61,950 nt of DNA from Faecalibacterium gallinarum (GCF_022180365.1 NZ_BQKV01000037.1:1-61950); one strand, 5' to 3'. Positions 34,464-44,371 are shown, counted from the stretch's first letter. The notes: a model not told the origin generated them from the sequence alone. Numbers and translations: made by a program.

Positions 34464-35762
34464 ATGACCCAGACCAAAACCTATACCAAATACGTCTCCC
34501 AGAACATTCTCGGCCAGCTGGGGGTGTCCTGCTATATTCTGGCGGATACCTTTTTCATCTCCCAGGCGGCCGGGGCCGACGGCATCACGGTGCTGAACCT
34601 CTGCCTGCCCCTGTATAACCTGATCTTTGCCGTTGGCTCCATGCTGGGGCTGGGGTCGGCCACCCGGTTCGCCATCCTCCGCAGCCAGGGGGATGGCCGG
34701 GCCCACCGATATTTCTTCAACGCCCTGGTGTGGGCGGTCCTCTTGGGGCTGCCCTTTATGGCGGCGGGGCTGCTGGGCCCCGGCACCCTGCTGCGCTGGA
34801 TGGGGGGCGACCCCCAGATCGTGGCCCTGGGGCTGGGCTATACCCAGATTTTTCTTCTCTTCGCCCCCTTCTTCATGATCAACTATATCGTCCAGGCCTT
34901 TGTCCGGAACGACGGCGAGCCCGCCCTGGCCATGGCGGCCACCTTGTCGGGGAGCCTGTTCAACATTGTGTTTGACTATATCTTCATGTTCCCCATGGGG
35001 CTGGGGCTGCCCGGCGCGGCGCTGGCCACCGCGGCTTCCCCCATCGTCAGCGTGTTGATTTGCAGCCGCCACTTTTTCAAAAAGGAGAGCGGCCTCCGGC
35101 TGGAACCCCGGCTGCCCTCGGCCCGGCTGCTGGCCCAGAGCTGCCAGCTGGGGGTCACCGGCTTTGTGGGGGAGATCTCCTCCGGCGTCACCACCACCGT
35201 CTTTAACTTTTTGCTGCTGGGCCTGGCGGGCAACCTGGGCGTGGCGGCCTACGGCGTGGTGGCAAACTTCGCCCTGGTGGCCACCGCCATCTTCAACGGC
35301 GCGGCCCAGGGCGCCCAGCCCCTCATCAGCGACTGCTACGGCCGGCGGGACATCGCCGGGGCCCGCCATCTGCTCCGGCTGGGGCTGGCCACCGCCCTGG
35401 TGCTGGCGGGGCTGCTCTACGGGGCGGTGTTCTTCTTCGCCGAGCCCATGGCGGCCCTCTTCAACAGCGAGGGCTCGGCCCAGCTGGCGGAATACGCGGC
35501 CCGGGGCCTGCGGATCTACTTTGTGGGCTACCTCTTGGCCGGGGTGAACATCACGGCGGCGGGCTACCTCAGCGCCATCGACCGCCCGGCGGGGGCCTTT
35601 GTCCTCTCCATCTGCCGGGGCGCGGTGGCCATCGTGGGCTGCGCGGTTCTGCTGTCGGCCCTCTTTGAGATGGACGGCATCTGGTGCTCCTTCGGGGCCG
35701 CCGAGCTGCTGACCGGCCTGTTGACCCTCTATTTCCTCCGGCGGGAAAAGAAAACCGCCTGA
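34464..35762 (+). CDS. MATE family efflux transporter
   Basis: A 432-aa polytopic protein with about twelve membrane segments in two six-helix halves. It likely exports cationic drugs or metabolites using Na+ or H+. YVSQNILGQLGVSCYILADTFFISQAAG and NLCLPLYNLIFAVGSMLGLG match the N-lobe of MepA/DinF-like MATE proteins, and IFNGAAQGAQPLIS the start of the C-lobe. The ATG at 34464 follows AGCGAGGAACCT; an upstream GTG (34446) is less likely. Confidence 0.92.
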   Translation: MTQTKTYTKYVSQNILGQLGVSCYILADTFFISQAAGADGITVLNLCLPLYNLIFAVGSMLGLGSATRFAILRSQGDGRAHRYFFNALVWAVLLGLPFMAAGLLGPGTLLRWMGGDPQIVALGLGYTQIFLLFAPFFMINYIVQAFVRNDGEPALAMAATLSGSLFNIVFDYIFMFPMGLGLPGAALATAASPIVSVLICSRHFFKKESGLRLEPRLPSARLLAQSCQLGVTGFVGEISSGVTTTVFNFLLLGLAGNLGVAAYGVVANFALVATAIFNGAAQGAQPLISDCYGRRDIAGARHLLRLGLATALVLAGLLYGAVFFFAEPMAALFNSEGSAQLAEYAARGLRIYFVGYLLAGVNITAAGYLSAIDRPAGAFVLSICRGAVAIVGCAVLLSALFEMDGIWCSFGAAELLTGLLTLYFLRREKKTA

Positions 35763-35774
35763 GCGTTTAAGGCA

Positions 35775-35826
35775 TAAAGAAAAATCCTGATCGGACGACA
35801 TGTGCGTACGATCAGGATTTTTTTTC
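35775..35826. terminator. Bidirectional terminator between the MATE and AraC genes
   Basis: AAATCCTGATCG and CGATCAGGATTT form the stem, with a run of eight T on the plus side. Confidence 0.85.
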
Positions 35827-35827
35827 G

Positions 35828-36652
35828 TTAGATGTAGAGTGCCTGCTCCCGCTGCATCTCCTCGGGGGAGAGGTCGGTGAGGGCCGTCCGAGCCGCCAGG
35901 GCCCGCCACTGGGCGGGGGTCTGGCCGGTCTCTTTTTTAAAGACCCGGCAGAGGTAGTTTGCCCCCGAGAATCCGCAGAGGCTGGCCACCACGTCCAGGG
36001 TGTATTCCCGGTGGAGCAAAAGCCGCATGGCCGCCTCGATCCGCACGTTGGTCAGGTACCGCCCCGGGGTCATGTTCACCGCCGCCGTGAACACCCGCAC
36101 CAGATGGCTCTTGGAGACCCCCAGCCGCTCGCTGAGTTCCTCCACCCCATAAAGGCCCGCGTAGTTTTTCCGGATGTCCTCGATGGCGGCCGCCACCAGC
36201 GGGGGCAGGGCAGGGGCGGTGCTGTCGGCGTCGGCCAGCTCACACAGCAGGCCGAACACCAGCTGGCTCCGCATCCGGCTGGGGCTGTCCGCCTCGGCGG
36301 CCAGCTGGCCCACCAGCTCGGCGGCGGCGGGGCAGGTCTCGCCCCGGGCCAGAAAGGGCAGGCTCGCCAGCCCGCTGAGAAACTGGGCCGGGGCCAGCCC
36401 GGTCAGCTGGACGCAGAGCAGGTGACAGCTGCCCTGGGGGGTCAGGTTCAGGGGGGCCCGGCTCAGGATCAGGGCCCCGGCCTGGGCGGTCTGGGGCGGC
36501 AGGGCCCCCGCCGTATCCGCCAGGGCCGCGGCACAGCTGCCGCTGGACACCAGGCAGACCCAGAGACCTTCCCCCGCCAGGGCGACCGGCGTTTCGGCCT
36601 GGAGATCCCGCACAATCCCCAGGTCCGCCGTGGCTTTCCAGTCGTAAAGCAA
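35828..36652 (-). CDS. AraC family transcriptional regulator
   Basis: A 274-aa regulator. The C-terminal 100 residues carry two helix-turn-helix motifs (VEELSERLGVSKSHLVRVF and LDVVASLCGFSGANYLCRVFKKETGQTP), the second with the AraC signature. The N-terminal 165 residues are a cupin-like ligand domain with poor conservation. Start is unclear: TTG at 36652 has GAGGTG seven bases upstream, while the longest frame starts with TTG at 36667. It is divergent to the MsmX-type ATPase, which it may control. Confidence 0.88.
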   Translation of the reverse strand: MLYDWKATADLGIVRDLQAETPVALAGEGLWVCLVSSGSCAAALADTAGALPPQTAQAGALILSRAPLNLTPQGSCHLLCVQLTGLAPAQFLSGLASLPFLARGETCPAAAELVGQLAAEADSPSRMRSQLVFGLLCELADADSTAPALPPLVAAAIEDIRKNYAGLYGVEELSERLGVSKSHLVRVFTAAVNMTPGRYLTNVRIEAAMRLLLHREYTLDVVASLCGFSGANYLCRVFKKETGQTPAQWRALAARTALTDLSPEEMQREQALYI

Positions 36653-36702
36653 TATCTGACACCTCAAATCAATATAATGCTATTTTATATCACAAAATTG
36701 TC

Positions 36703-36718
36703 TGGTATTATGATACCA
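36703..36718. promoter_or_regulatory. Inverted repeat, possible operator between AraC gene and MsmX gene
   Basis: TGGTAT-TATG-ATACCA lies in the middle of the 137-bp divergent gap, close to AT-rich -10-like sequences for both directions. Confidence 0.4.
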
Positions 36719-36789
36719 GTGAATCAGCCCACCGTCAAGTGTGGGAGCGGAACAACCTGAAACAGATTTCATAATGGAGGAAAGAACCT

Positions 36790-37905
36790 ATGGCTTCGAT
36801 CAGCTGCCGGCATATTTACAAGATCTACCCGGGCGCTACTGCCCCGTCTGTGACCGATTTCAACCTGGAGATCCAGGATAAAGAGTTCATCATCTTCGTC
36901 GGCCCCTCTGGCTGCGGCAAGTCCACCACCCTGCGGATGATCGCCGGCCTGGAGGAGATCTCCAAGGGCGAGATGTACATCGGCGGCCGCCTGATCAACG
37001 ACGTTCCCCCGAAGGACCGCGACATCGCCATGGTGTTCCAGAGCTACGCTCTGTACCCCCACATGACCGTGTATAAGAACATCGCCTTCGGCCTGGAGCT
37101 GCGCAAGACCCCGAAGGACGAGATCGACAAGCGGGTCCACGAGGCCGCCAAGATCCTGGAGATCGAGCACCTGCTGGACCGCAAGCCCAAGGCTCTGTCC
37201 GGCGGCCAGCGCCAGCGTGTCGCCCTGGGCCGCGCCATGGTCCGCAACCCGGCCGTCTTCCTGCTGGACGAGCCCCTGTCCAACCTGGACGCCAAGCTCC
37301 GCACCAGCATGCGCACTGAGATCATCAAGCTGCACAAGAAGCTGGCCACCACCTTCATCTACGTTACCCACGACCAGACCGAGGCTATGACCATGGGCGA
37401 CCGGATCGTCGTCATGAAGGATGGCATCATCCAGCAGGTCGATACCCCCCAGAACCTTTACGATATGCCCTGCAACATGTTCGTTGCCGGCTTCATCGGC
37501 AGCCCCCAGATGAACTTCCTGGACGGCACCCTGGTCAAGAAGGGCGACCAGTACAGCATCGACCTGGGCGGCGACCTGATCCCCCTGCCCAAGGAGAAGA
37601 CCGCCGACGGCAAGCTGGACTCCTACGTCGGCAAGAAGATCAAGATGGGCATCCGTCCCGAGGACATCGACGACGAGCCCGAGTTTATGGCCAAGCACCC
37701 CGACTGCCAGCTGAATGCGGAAGTCGATGTTTCCGAAATGATGGGCGCCGAGATCTACCTGTACATGGAGTACAAGGGCAACAAGATGACCGCTCGCGTC
37801 GCGCCCACCTCCAAGGCCCGCAACGGGGACACCGTCCGTGTGGCGTTCGATCCCCACAAGGTCCACGTCTTCGACGTCGAGACCGAGCAGACCATCCTCA
37901 ACTAA
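36790..37905 (+). CDS. ABC transporter ATPase for sugars, MsmX/UgpC type
   Basis: A 371-aa ATPase of the CUT1 sugar importer class. Walker A GPSGCGKSTTLRMIAGLE, signature LSGGQRQRVALGRAM, Walker B VFLLDEPLSNLDAKLR, then the C-terminal regulatory TOBE-like domain from about residue 240. Such stand-alone ATPases serve many sugar importers encoded elsewhere. No permease or binding protein is next to it. Codon use is strongly biased, suggesting high expression. GGAGG precedes the ATG. Confidence 0.93.
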   Translation: MASISCRHIYKIYPGATAPSVTDFNLEIQDKEFIIFVGPSGCGKSTTLRMIAGLEEISKGEMYIGGRLINDVPPKDRDIAMVFQSYALYPHMTVYKNIAFGLELRKTPKDEIDKRVHEAAKILEIEHLLDRKPKALSGGQRQRVALGRAMVRNPAVFLLDEPLSNLDAKLRTSMRTEIIKLHKKLATTFIYVTHDQTEAMTMGDRIVVMKDGIIQQVDTPQNLYDMPCNMFVAGFIGSPQMNFLDGTLVKKGDQYSIDLGGDLIPLPKEKTADGKLDSYVGKKIKMGIRPEDIDDEPEFMAKHPDCQLNAEVDVSEMMGAEIYLYMEYKGNKMTARVAPTSKARNGDTVRVAFDPHKVHVFDVETEQTILN

Positions 37906-37936
37906 TTGCCAGCAATCTCTCTCAACATCATCCGGC

Positions 37937-37974
37937 AGAGGCCCGACGGGGTAAAACCCGCCGGGCTTTTGTCC
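37937..37974 (+). terminator. Terminator of the MsmX-type gene
   Basis: GCCCGACGGG pairs with CCCGCCGGGC, followed by TTTTG. Confidence 0.75.
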
Positions 37975-37998
37975 GCGCTGCCCTAGGGCAGGCATAAG

Positions 37999-38043
37999 AA
38001 AACCCCCTGACGTAAGCACCCAAACGTCAGGGGGAATTTTTTG
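37999..38043 (-). terminator. Terminator of the rex-tdk unit
   Basis: CCCCCTGACGT and ACGTCAGGGGG form a strong stem eight bases beyond the tdk stop. Read on the minus strand it is followed by a T-rich run (AAAA on the plus side). Confidence 0.75.
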
Positions 38044-38050
38044 TCTTAAT

Positions 38051-38662
38051 TTACTTTCCGGCCCGCCGGGCGTAGAAGGCCGCCCGCTCCCGGAAATAAC
38101 ACTGGGGGCACATGCTGACGTACTGGACGTCGTTTTCCAGGTCGATGGCTACCTGTTCGCCCTCAAAGACGAACTGCCCGCCCACTTTCCGGACGTTGCA
38201 GGTGGCTTTGCGGCCGCAGGTGCAGATGGTTTTCATCTCCTCGATGGTGTGGGCCAGCTCCAAAAGACGGGTGGAGCCGGGGAACCCTTTCAAAGAGAAA
38301 TCGGTCCGCAGCCCGTAGCAGATCACCGGGACGTTCAGCTCCACCGTCACCCGGAACAGCTGCTCGGCCTGCTCGGCGGTGAAAAACTGGCTCTCATCGC
38401 AGAGCACGCAGGCCAAGGGCGCGGCATGGGCGGCCTGGTCGGCGGCCACCGCCGCGAAGACATCCACCCCGGGGCCGATGAGCAGGTCGGCTTTCCGGCG
38501 GACGCCCAGCCGGCTCACCAGTTCGCCCCCGCCCTTGGTGTCGATCTGGGGTTTCAGGATCAAGACCCGCATCCCCTGTTCTTCGTAGTTATAGGCTACC
38601 TGCATCAGGGCGGTGCTCTTGCCGCTGTTCATGGCGCCGTAGCGGAAATACAATTTTGCCAT
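38051..38662 (-). CDS. tdk: Thymidine kinase
   Basis: A 203-aa type II thymidine kinase salvaging thymidine with ATP. Walker A GAMNSGKSTALM near the N-terminus, DESQFF as Walker B with catalytic Glu, and four zinc-binding Cys in CTCGRKATC and CPQCYF-type positions. Length is normal. It is ten bases after rex and probably co-transcribed. Confidence 0.96.
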   Translation of the reverse strand: MAKLYFRYGAMNSGKSTALMQVAYNYEEQGMRVLILKPQIDTKGGGELVSRLGVRRKADLLIGPGVDVFAAVAADQAAHAAPLACVLCDESQFFTAEQAEQLFRVTVELNVPVICYGLRTDFSLKGFPGSTRLLELAHTIEEMKTICTCGRKATCNVRKVGGQFVFEGEQVAIDLENDVQYVSMCPQCYFRERAAFYARRAGK

Positions 38663-38672
38663 GGGCGGCCTC

Positions 38673-39314
38673 TCAGTCCTGGTTCCGCAGCCGGAAGCCG
38701 AGGCTCATGAGGCTGTCGCCCAGATGGACGTTCTCCACAATCACATTGGGGTAGGGCACCGACAGGTCGTAGTGGGAGAAGTTCCAGAACCCTTCGATCC
38801 CTAGATTCACCAGCCGGCCGCTGACCTGCTCGGCCCCCTCCCGGGGGACGCAGAGGACCGCCACCTGGGGGTGGTGCTCGGAACAGAAATCCTCCAGCTC
38901 GTCGATGTGACGGATCTGGATGCCGCTGATGGTCTTGCCCACCTCGTCGGGGCTGGAGTCAAAGGCGGCGATCAGGGTGTAGCCGTTGGTGTTGGTGGTG
39001 ATGAACCGGCTGACGGCTTTGCCCAGGCGGCCGCAGCCGATCAGGATAGCGGGCAGCCGCTCCCCGTTGCCGAAGAGCAGGCTCTCCAGGATGGTGAGCA
39101 GATTCTCCACCGAGTAGCCGATGCCCTGGCGGCCGTTCACATCCCCGATGCAGTTGAAATCCTGCCGGACCTGGGAGGCGGTGGTGCCCATCTGGGCGGC
39201 GAGCTCACGGGAGGAAATGCTGGTGATGCCGGTCTCCTGAAGGCCCTTGAGATAGCGGTAATATTTGGGCAGGCGCTTGATGACGGGAAGAGAGGCTTTA
39301 CTCGGCGTGGTCAT
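38673..39314 (-). CDS. rex: Redox-sensing transcriptional repressor Rex
   Basis: A 213-aa repressor that leaves DNA when NADH rises, releasing fermentation genes. The winged helix covers about residues 1-85 (KRLPKYYRYLKGL, ISSRELAAQMGTTASQVRQD), followed by the Rossmann domain with the NADH-binding GCGRLGKAVSRF. AAGGAG precedes the ATG. A promoter lies just upstream; no clear Rex operator was seen there. Confidence 0.96.
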   Translation of the reverse strand: MTTPSKASLPVIKRLPKYYRYLKGLQETGITSISSRELAAQMGTTASQVRQDFNCIGDVNGRQGIGYSVENLLTILESLLFGNGERLPAILIGCGRLGKAVSRFITTNTNGYTLIAAFDSSPDEVGKTISGIQIRHIDELEDFCSEHHPQVAVLCVPREGAEQVSGRLVNLGIEGFWNFSHYDLSVPYPNVIVENVHLGDSLMSLGFRLRNQD

Positions 39315-39367
39315 AGAAAATCTCCTTTTGCGGCAGCTGATCAGAATAAAAAGAGAATGTACTCTTT

Positions 39368-39395
39368 AGTATATATCATTTGAGCCGAATGTCAA
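39368..39395 (-). promoter_or_regulatory. Promoter of rex-tdk
   Basis: Minus strand: TTGACA (39395-39390), 16-base spacer, TATACT (39373-39368). Confidence 0.75.
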
Positions 39396-39482
39396 ATCCT
39401 CCCGGCCCGATCTTTAAGAAAATTTCATCAGGATATTTGCCGCCCGGCGGGGAAAAACTGAGAGAAAAAGGAGGCTGAACCC

Positions 39483-40199
39483 ATGAACCACACCCAAAAC
39501 GCCCCGTCGCCCACCCCCGAGGCCATCGAACAGGAGCGGCTGGAAAAAGAAAAAATCGAGGACCTGGGGGCCCTCAGCTGCACCCGGGGGCCCCATATCA
39601 TCCACTGTCTCACCGTCATCGGCCAGATCGAGGGCCATGTGGAGGCCCCCCAGGGCCAGAAAACCACCAAGTACGAACACGTGATCCCTCAGCTGGTGGC
39701 GGTCCAGGAGGACCCCCGGATCGAGGGGCTGCTGGTCCTGTTGAACACGGTGGGGGGCGACGTGGAGGCGGGTCTCGCCCTGGCCGAACTGATCGCCAGC
39801 ATCCGAAAACCCAGTGCCACCCTGGTTTTGGGGGGCGGGCACTCCATTGGGATTCCGCTGGCCGTCAGCGCCCAGCGGAGTTTTATTGTGCCTACCGCCA
39901 CCATGACCGTCCACCCGGTCCGCCACTCGGGGATGATCCTGGGGGTGCCCCAGACCATGCGGTGGTTCGAGCAGATGCAGGAGCGGATCACCGGCTTTGT
40001 GGCGGGGCACAGCGGCATGAGCGAAAAGCGGTTCACCGAGCTGATGCTCCACACCGGGGAGCTGGTGCTGGATATGGGCACTGTGCTGGACGGCCGCCAC
40101 GCCGTGAAAGAAAAATTGATCGACCAGCTGGGGGGCATTTCGGACGCTCTGAGCTGGCTTTACAGCGAGATCGAGAGCCGGGGCGGCGGCCCGGCCTGA
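39483..40199 (+). CDS. ClpP-fold serine protease, TepA/YmfB-like
   Basis: A 238-aa member of the ClpP/crotonase serine protease group. The nucleophile Ser lies in GGGHSIGIPLAVSA and a candidate catalytic His in TVHPVRHSGM. VQEDPRIEGLLVLLNTVGGDVEAG is the ClpP-type oxyanion block. In B. subtilis the same kind of gene (tepA/ymfB) sits just before spoIIIE, and here it is followed by ftsK/spoIIIE, so synteny supports the call. GGAGG precedes the ATG. It lacks any Clp ATPase partner here. Confidence 0.88.
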   Translation: MNHTQNAPSPTPEAIEQERLEKEKIEDLGALSCTRGPHIIHCLTVIGQIEGHVEAPQGQKTTKYEHVIPQLVAVQEDPRIEGLLVLLNTVGGDVEAGLALAELIASIRKPSATLVLGGGHSIGIPLAVSAQRSFIVPTATMTVHPVRHSGMILGVPQTMRWFEQMQERITGFVAGHSGMSEKRFTELMLHTGELVLDMGTVLDGRHAVKEKLIDQLGGISDALSWLYSEIESRGGGPA

Positions 40200-40223
40200 G
40201 ATTTTCCGCCGGGGCGCCATGGT

Positions 40224-40252
40224 TTGCCATTTTGTCCGGGTCGTGATACAAT
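40224..40252 (+). promoter_or_regulatory. Promoter of ftsK/spoIIIE
   Basis: TTGCCA, 17-base spacer, TACAAT, 40 bases before the start codon. Confidence 0.7.
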
Positions 40253-40292
40253 ACAATAATGGCAAATCTTATGGAATACAGGTAGGGAAACT

Positions 40293-42983
40293 ATGGCAAC
40301 AAGAAAACGCAAATCCCGCGCCCGCCACGGCGGCGCTGCGGCCCGACGGGAGACCCGGGACCGGCTTTTGGCCAGCTGCGTCACCCTGTTCGGGGGGATT
40401 CTGCTGCTTTTGATCGCCTTCGTGGAGGGCGATTCGGTCTGGCGGGCGGCCCACACCGCCCTGTTCGGGATGTTCGGCTGCTGCAGCCTGGTGCTGGGGG
40501 TGGCCGTCTGTTATCTGGCGGTGCTGCTGGCCCAGGACGAGCCCCTGGCCCCCCGGATCTTCAAGCTCTTTTTGGGGATGCTCTTTGTCAGCGGGACGGT
40601 GATCGTCTTTTCGGACATCCCGGCCCAGGGGATGAGCTCGAGCCAGATGGTGGCCGCCTGCTATGAGAACGGCTACACCGCCTGGCTCAGCGGCGGCGCA
40701 CTGGGGGCCGTGCTGGGGGGCACTCTGCTCTTGCTCTGCGGCCGCCCGGCGGCGAATCTCGTCATGCTGGCCCTAGCCGCCTGCGTCAGTTTTTATATCT
40801 TTGACCTGACCCCCGCCGACCTCTGGCAGTGGCTGGGCTGGGTCTTTGGCGGCGTGCGGGAAAAGGGCGTGGCCGTCTATGAGGAGGGCCGGGTCCGCCA
40901 GGCCGAGCGGAAGGCCGCCCGCCTGGCCCAGCAGGCCGAGGAGGAAGCCGCCCGGGCCGCCGAAGAGGAATACGAGGAAGAATACGACGAATACGACGAG
41001 GAGGAAGAACCCGCCCCGGGCTTCCGGATGCCCGGCTGGCTGAGCGGGATTCTGGGCCGGGGGCGGCTGCCCCGGGAGGACGAGGACGCCCCCGCCGAAC
41101 CGGAGGAAACCCCCATCCGCACCGCCCAGCCGGTGGCCGAAGCGCCCCGGTTCCGGGCTTCCTTTGACATTGACCTGGGCCCCGACCACCCCGAGGAGAC
41201 CCCGGCGGAAACTTCGCCCGAGGCCCCGGTGGTCATCGGCCCGGGCGGTACATTTGGGATGGACGCTCTGACCCCCGAGGCCCTGCGCCCCGAGGTCCCG
41301 CCGGCCGAACCGGTGGCCCCGGCTGTGCCCGGACCGGAGGCAGCCCCGGCCCAGCCCGCCGAGGAGGACGGCTGGATCCGGATCGACGCCGAGCCGGAGG
41401 AGGCCGGGGACCTGAACAGCCTGGTGGCCGCCGCCATGGAGAAACCCCAGGCCTCGGAGGAGGCCGCCGCGGCCGCCCCCATCCCCGAGGAGGAAGAAGC
41501 TGCCCCGGTGCAGCAGTACCAGTACCCCTCCATCGAGCTGTTTGACCCGCCGAAAGAAGAGCAGGACGAGAGCGCCCAGGCTGAGCTCAAGGCCAACGCC
41601 CAGAAACTGGTGGATACTCTGGAGAGCTTCGGGGTCAAAACCCGGGTACTGGATATCTCCCGGGGCCCCTCGGTCACCCGGTATGAGGTCCAGCCCATGG
41701 CGGGCGTCAAGATCAGCCGGATCACCTCTCTGGCCGACGACCTGGCCCTGAACCTGGCGGTGGCGGACGTCCGTATGGAGGCCCCCATCCCCGGCAAGCC
41801 CGCCGTGGGCATCGAGGTGCCCAACCGGAAAAAGACCGCCGTCAGCATCCGCAGCATCTTCGAGAGCCAGAGCTTTATGCACATGACCTCGCCTTTGACC
41901 ATCGCCCTGGGCAAGGACATCGCCGGCGTGGCCCAGGTGGCGGATCTGTGCAAGATGCCCCACCTCTTGATCGCGGGCAGCACCGGCAGCGGTAAATCTG
42001 TCTGTGTCAACAGCATCATCATGAGCCTGCTCTACCGCTCCAGCCCCGAGGACGTGAAACTCCTCCTCATCGACCCCAAGGTCGTGGAGCTGGCCGAGTA
42101 CAACGGCATCCCCCATCTGTTGATGCCGGTGGTCACCGAACCCCGGAAAGCCGCCGGCGCCCTGGGCTCGGCGGTGGCCGAGATGGAGCGGCGGTACCGC
42201 CTCTTCGCGGACAACAACGTCCGAGACATCAAGACCTTTAACAAGCTGGCGGCGGAAGACCCCATGCTGGAAAAACTGCCCTACATCGCCATTGTCATCG
42301 ACGAGCTGGCCGACCTGATGATGGTGGTGGGCAAGGACGTGGAGGACTCCATCTGCCGGATCGCCCAGAAAGCCCGCGCCGCGGGTATGCACCTGATCGT
42401 GGCCACCCAGCGCCCCAGCGTGGACGTCATCACCGGCCTGATCAAGGCCAACATCCCCAGCCGGATCGCCTTTGCGGTGTCCAGCCAGGTGGACAGCCGG
42501 ACCATCCTGGACGGCGCGGGCGCCGAGAAACTGCTGGGCATGGGCGATATGCTCTTTATGCCGGTGGGCGCCCCGAAACCCATCCGCATCCAGGGCACCT
42601 ACGTCAAGGATGAAGAGATCAGCCGGGTGCTGGACTTCATCAAGGCAGGGGGCTCGGCCCAGTACGACGAGGTCATGATCGAGGCCATGGAGAAGCACAC
42701 CATCCAGGAGAAGGGCGGCGGAAAAGATTCCGGCTCCGACGAGGAGGGCGAGGGCAGCGACCCGATGCTCAAACAGGCGGTGGAAGTGGTCATCGATGCG
42801 GGCCAGGCCTCCACCAGCCTGCTCCAGCGCCGGTGCAAGCTGGGCTATGCCCGGGCCGCCCGGATCATGGACGAGATGGAACAGAAGGGGATCATCGGCC
42901 CTTATGAGGGGGCCAAGCCCCGGGCCGTGCTGGTGAGCCGCCAGCAGTGGCTGGAAATGAATCTGAACCAGCCCGACGAATAA
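40293..42983 (+). CDS. ftsK: DNA translocase FtsK/SpoIIIE
   Basis: An 896-aa ATP-driven pump that clears chromosomes from the closing septum. Residues 25-165 hold about four membrane helices. A long acidic, Pro/Ala/Glu-rich linker runs to about 420. The RecA-like motor has Walker [16 protein letters not shown] near residue 566, Walker [15 protein letters not shown] and [12 protein letters not shown]. The C-terminal gamma winged helix ([19 protein letters not shown]) reads KOPS/SRS-type polarity signals. The restriction-modification pair follows without a terminator. Confidence 0.97.
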   Translation: MATRKRKSRARHGGAAARRETRDRLLASCVTLFGGILLLLIAFVEGDSVWRAAHTALFGMFGCCSLVLGVAVCYLAVLLAQDEPLAPRIFKLFLGMLFVSGTVIVFSDIPAQGMSSSQMVAACYENGYTAWLSGGALGAVLGGTLLLLCGRPAANLVMLALAACVSFYIFDLTPADLWQWLGWVFGGVREKGVAVYEEGRVRQAERKAARLAQQAEEEAARAAEEEYEEEYDEYDEEEEPAPGFRMPGWLSGILGRGRLPREDEDAPAEPEETPIRTAQPVAEAPRFRASFDIDLGPDHPEETPAETSPEAPVVIGPGGTFGMDALTPEALRPEVPPAEPVAPAVPGPEAAPAQPAEEDGWIRIDAEPEEAGDLNSLVAAAMEKPQASEEAAAAAPIPEEEEAAPVQQYQYPSIELFDPPKEEQDESAQAELKANAQKLVDTLESFGVKTRVLDISRGPSVTRYEVQPMAGVKISRITSLADDLALNLAVADVRMEAPIPGKPAVGIEVPNRKKTAVSIRSIFESQSFMHMTSPLTIALGKDIAGVAQVADLCKMPHLLIAGSTGSGKSVCVNSIIMSLLYRSSPEDVKLLLIDPKVVELAEYNGIPHLLMPVVTEPRKAAGALGSAVAEMERRYRLFADNNVRDIKTFNKLAAEDPMLEKLPYIAIVIDELADLMMVVGKDVEDSICRIAQKARAAGMHLIVATQRPSVDVITGLIKANIPSRIAFAVSSQVDSRTILDGAGAEKLLGMGDMLFMPVGAPKPIRIQGTYVKDEEISRVLDFIKAGGSAQYDEVMIEAMEKHTIQEKGGGKDSGSDEEGEGSDPMLKQAVEVVIDAGQASTSLLQRRCKLGYARAARIMDEMEQKGIIGPYEGAKPRAVLVSRQQWLEMNLNQPDE

Positions 42984-42999
42984 AAGAGAGGAATAAAAC

Positions 43000-43647
43000 A
43001 TGGAATACATAGATCTTGATCTCCAAAGTAAATTTGAGTTCCATAGTTATGGTCATGCGTTGGAAATCCTCCACGATGCTTTCCCGGTGGAGTGGGAAGA
43101 AGTGCAGACTTGTTTGCGCCAACTTCGGCTAACGATAGCGGATTTAAAAAAAGCGGGAGGAAACGAATCGCCGATTCCTAAAAAATTTGACAGTGTGCTC
43201 TATCCTTATGGCTGGAGAGAAATTCGCATCAGTGGAGATCTGATTGTTAAAAAGTATCTGCGACAGACTGCTCAAAGACGTGGTGGTTTTGCAGATCAGC
43301 CATATGAAACGGAAATAATTAAAGGCTATATTGATGGTCATAATATTGACTTTCTGAAAAATCGGGTTGCTTTTGATTTAGAGTGGAATAGTAAAGACCA
43401 GACTTTTGACCGGGATCTTTTAGCTATGCGGACTTATTTTGATTGTGGTTTGATTGATGTAGGCATCATTGTAACCAGGTCGGAAGAGTTAAATGATATT
43501 TTCCGAAAAGAAAATATTCTGGGAAAGTATGGAGCAAGTACCACTTGGATGGGAAAACTGATTACCAGGCTGGACTCACGTCGGAACGGCGGTTGTCCGA
43601 TTCTGGCGGTTGGAATCAGAAAGGGGTGTGTAGAAGAAAATGGCTGA
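43000..43647 (+). CDS. Type II restriction endonuclease, BglII/BstYI family
   Basis: A 215-aa nuclease. FDLEWNSKDQTFDRDL followed by GLIDVGIIVTR matches the core I associate with BglII/BstYI-type enzymes, which cut AGATCT or RGATCY. The metal-binding acidic residues lie in this block. The gene is clearly AT-richer than ftsK and ygiQ around it and uses different codons, indicating transfer. It overlaps the methylase gene by eight bases. GAGAGGA lies before the ATG; transcription probably comes from ftsK. Confidence 0.82.
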   Translation: MEYIDLDLQSKFEFHSYGHALEILHDAFPVEWEEVQTCLRQLRLTIADLKKAGGNESPIPKKFDSVLYPYGWREIRISGDLIVKKYLRQTAQRRGGFADQPYETEIIKGYIDGHNIDFLKNRVAFDLEWNSKDQTFDRDLLAMRTYFDCGLIDVGIIVTRSEELNDIFRKENILGKYGASTTWMGKLITRLDSRRNGGCPILAVGIRKGCVEENG

Positions 43648-44332
43648 TCTGGAAGGAACTCTGCAAAATTTTTGTGCATTTACTAGAGGAAAGAAGTACA
43701 ATACCATTTATGCGGATCCTCCATGGCAGTTTCAGAACAGAACTGGAAAAGTTGCTCCGGAGCATAAAAGGCTGACGCGCTATGAAACCATGACTTTGGA
43801 TGAAATTAAAGCGTTGCCGGTTTCTGAAATTGCAGGTGATAAGGCTCATTTGTATCTGTGGGTTCCTAATGCTCTTTTGCCTGTAGGGCTGGAAGTGATG
43901 GACGCATGGGGATTTGAATATAAAAGCAATATTGTTTGGGAAAAGGTGCGCAAAGACGGCGGACCGGATGGAAGAGGAGTAGGATTTTACTTTAGAAATG
44001 TGACAGAATTGATTTTATTTGGCATAAAGAAAAAAAGTGCACCCAATCGGACGCTTTCTCCGGCACGCTCGCAGGTCAATCTGATTCGGGCGATGAAAAG
44101 AGAACACAGTCGTAAACCGGATGAAATTATTCCGATCATAGAGGCGTGTAGCTCAGCGCCGCGCATCGAGTTATTTGCCCGTGGTGTAAGAGAAGGCTGG
44201 GATATGTGGGGAAACCAGGCTACAGCAGATTACGAGCCTACATGGAGCACTTATGCAAATCATACAGTAGCGCAATCTGAAGACAAAGCAAAGCTTGCTG
44301 CGGCATCCTCAGGCAGATATGAAAAAATTTGA
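43640..44332 (+). CDS. MT-A70 family adenine methyltransferase
   Basis: A 230-aa SAM-dependent N6-adenine DNA methylase, the protective partner of the nuclease upstream. The catalytic motif is YADPPWQF near residue 24. SRKPDEIIPIIEACSSAPRIELFAR closes the SAM-binding part, as in MT-A70 (MunI-like) enzymes. Low GC matches the nuclease gene. The exact target sequence cannot be read from sequence, but should be that of the nuclease. Confidence 0.88.
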   Translation: MADLEGTLQNFCAFTRGKKYNTIYADPPWQFQNRTGKVAPEHKRLTRYETMTLDEIKALPVSEIAGDKAHLYLWVPNALLPVGLEVMDAWGFEYKSNIVWEKVRKDGGPDGRGVGFYFRNVTELILFGIKKKSAPNRTLSPARSQVNLIRAMKREHSRKPDEIIPIIEACSSAPRIELFARGVREGWDMWGNQATADYEPTWSTYANHTVAQSEDKAKLAAASSGRYEKI

Positions 44333-44371
44333 CCGCTTAAAATATTTTATGACCTAGTAAGGATCAATGCT

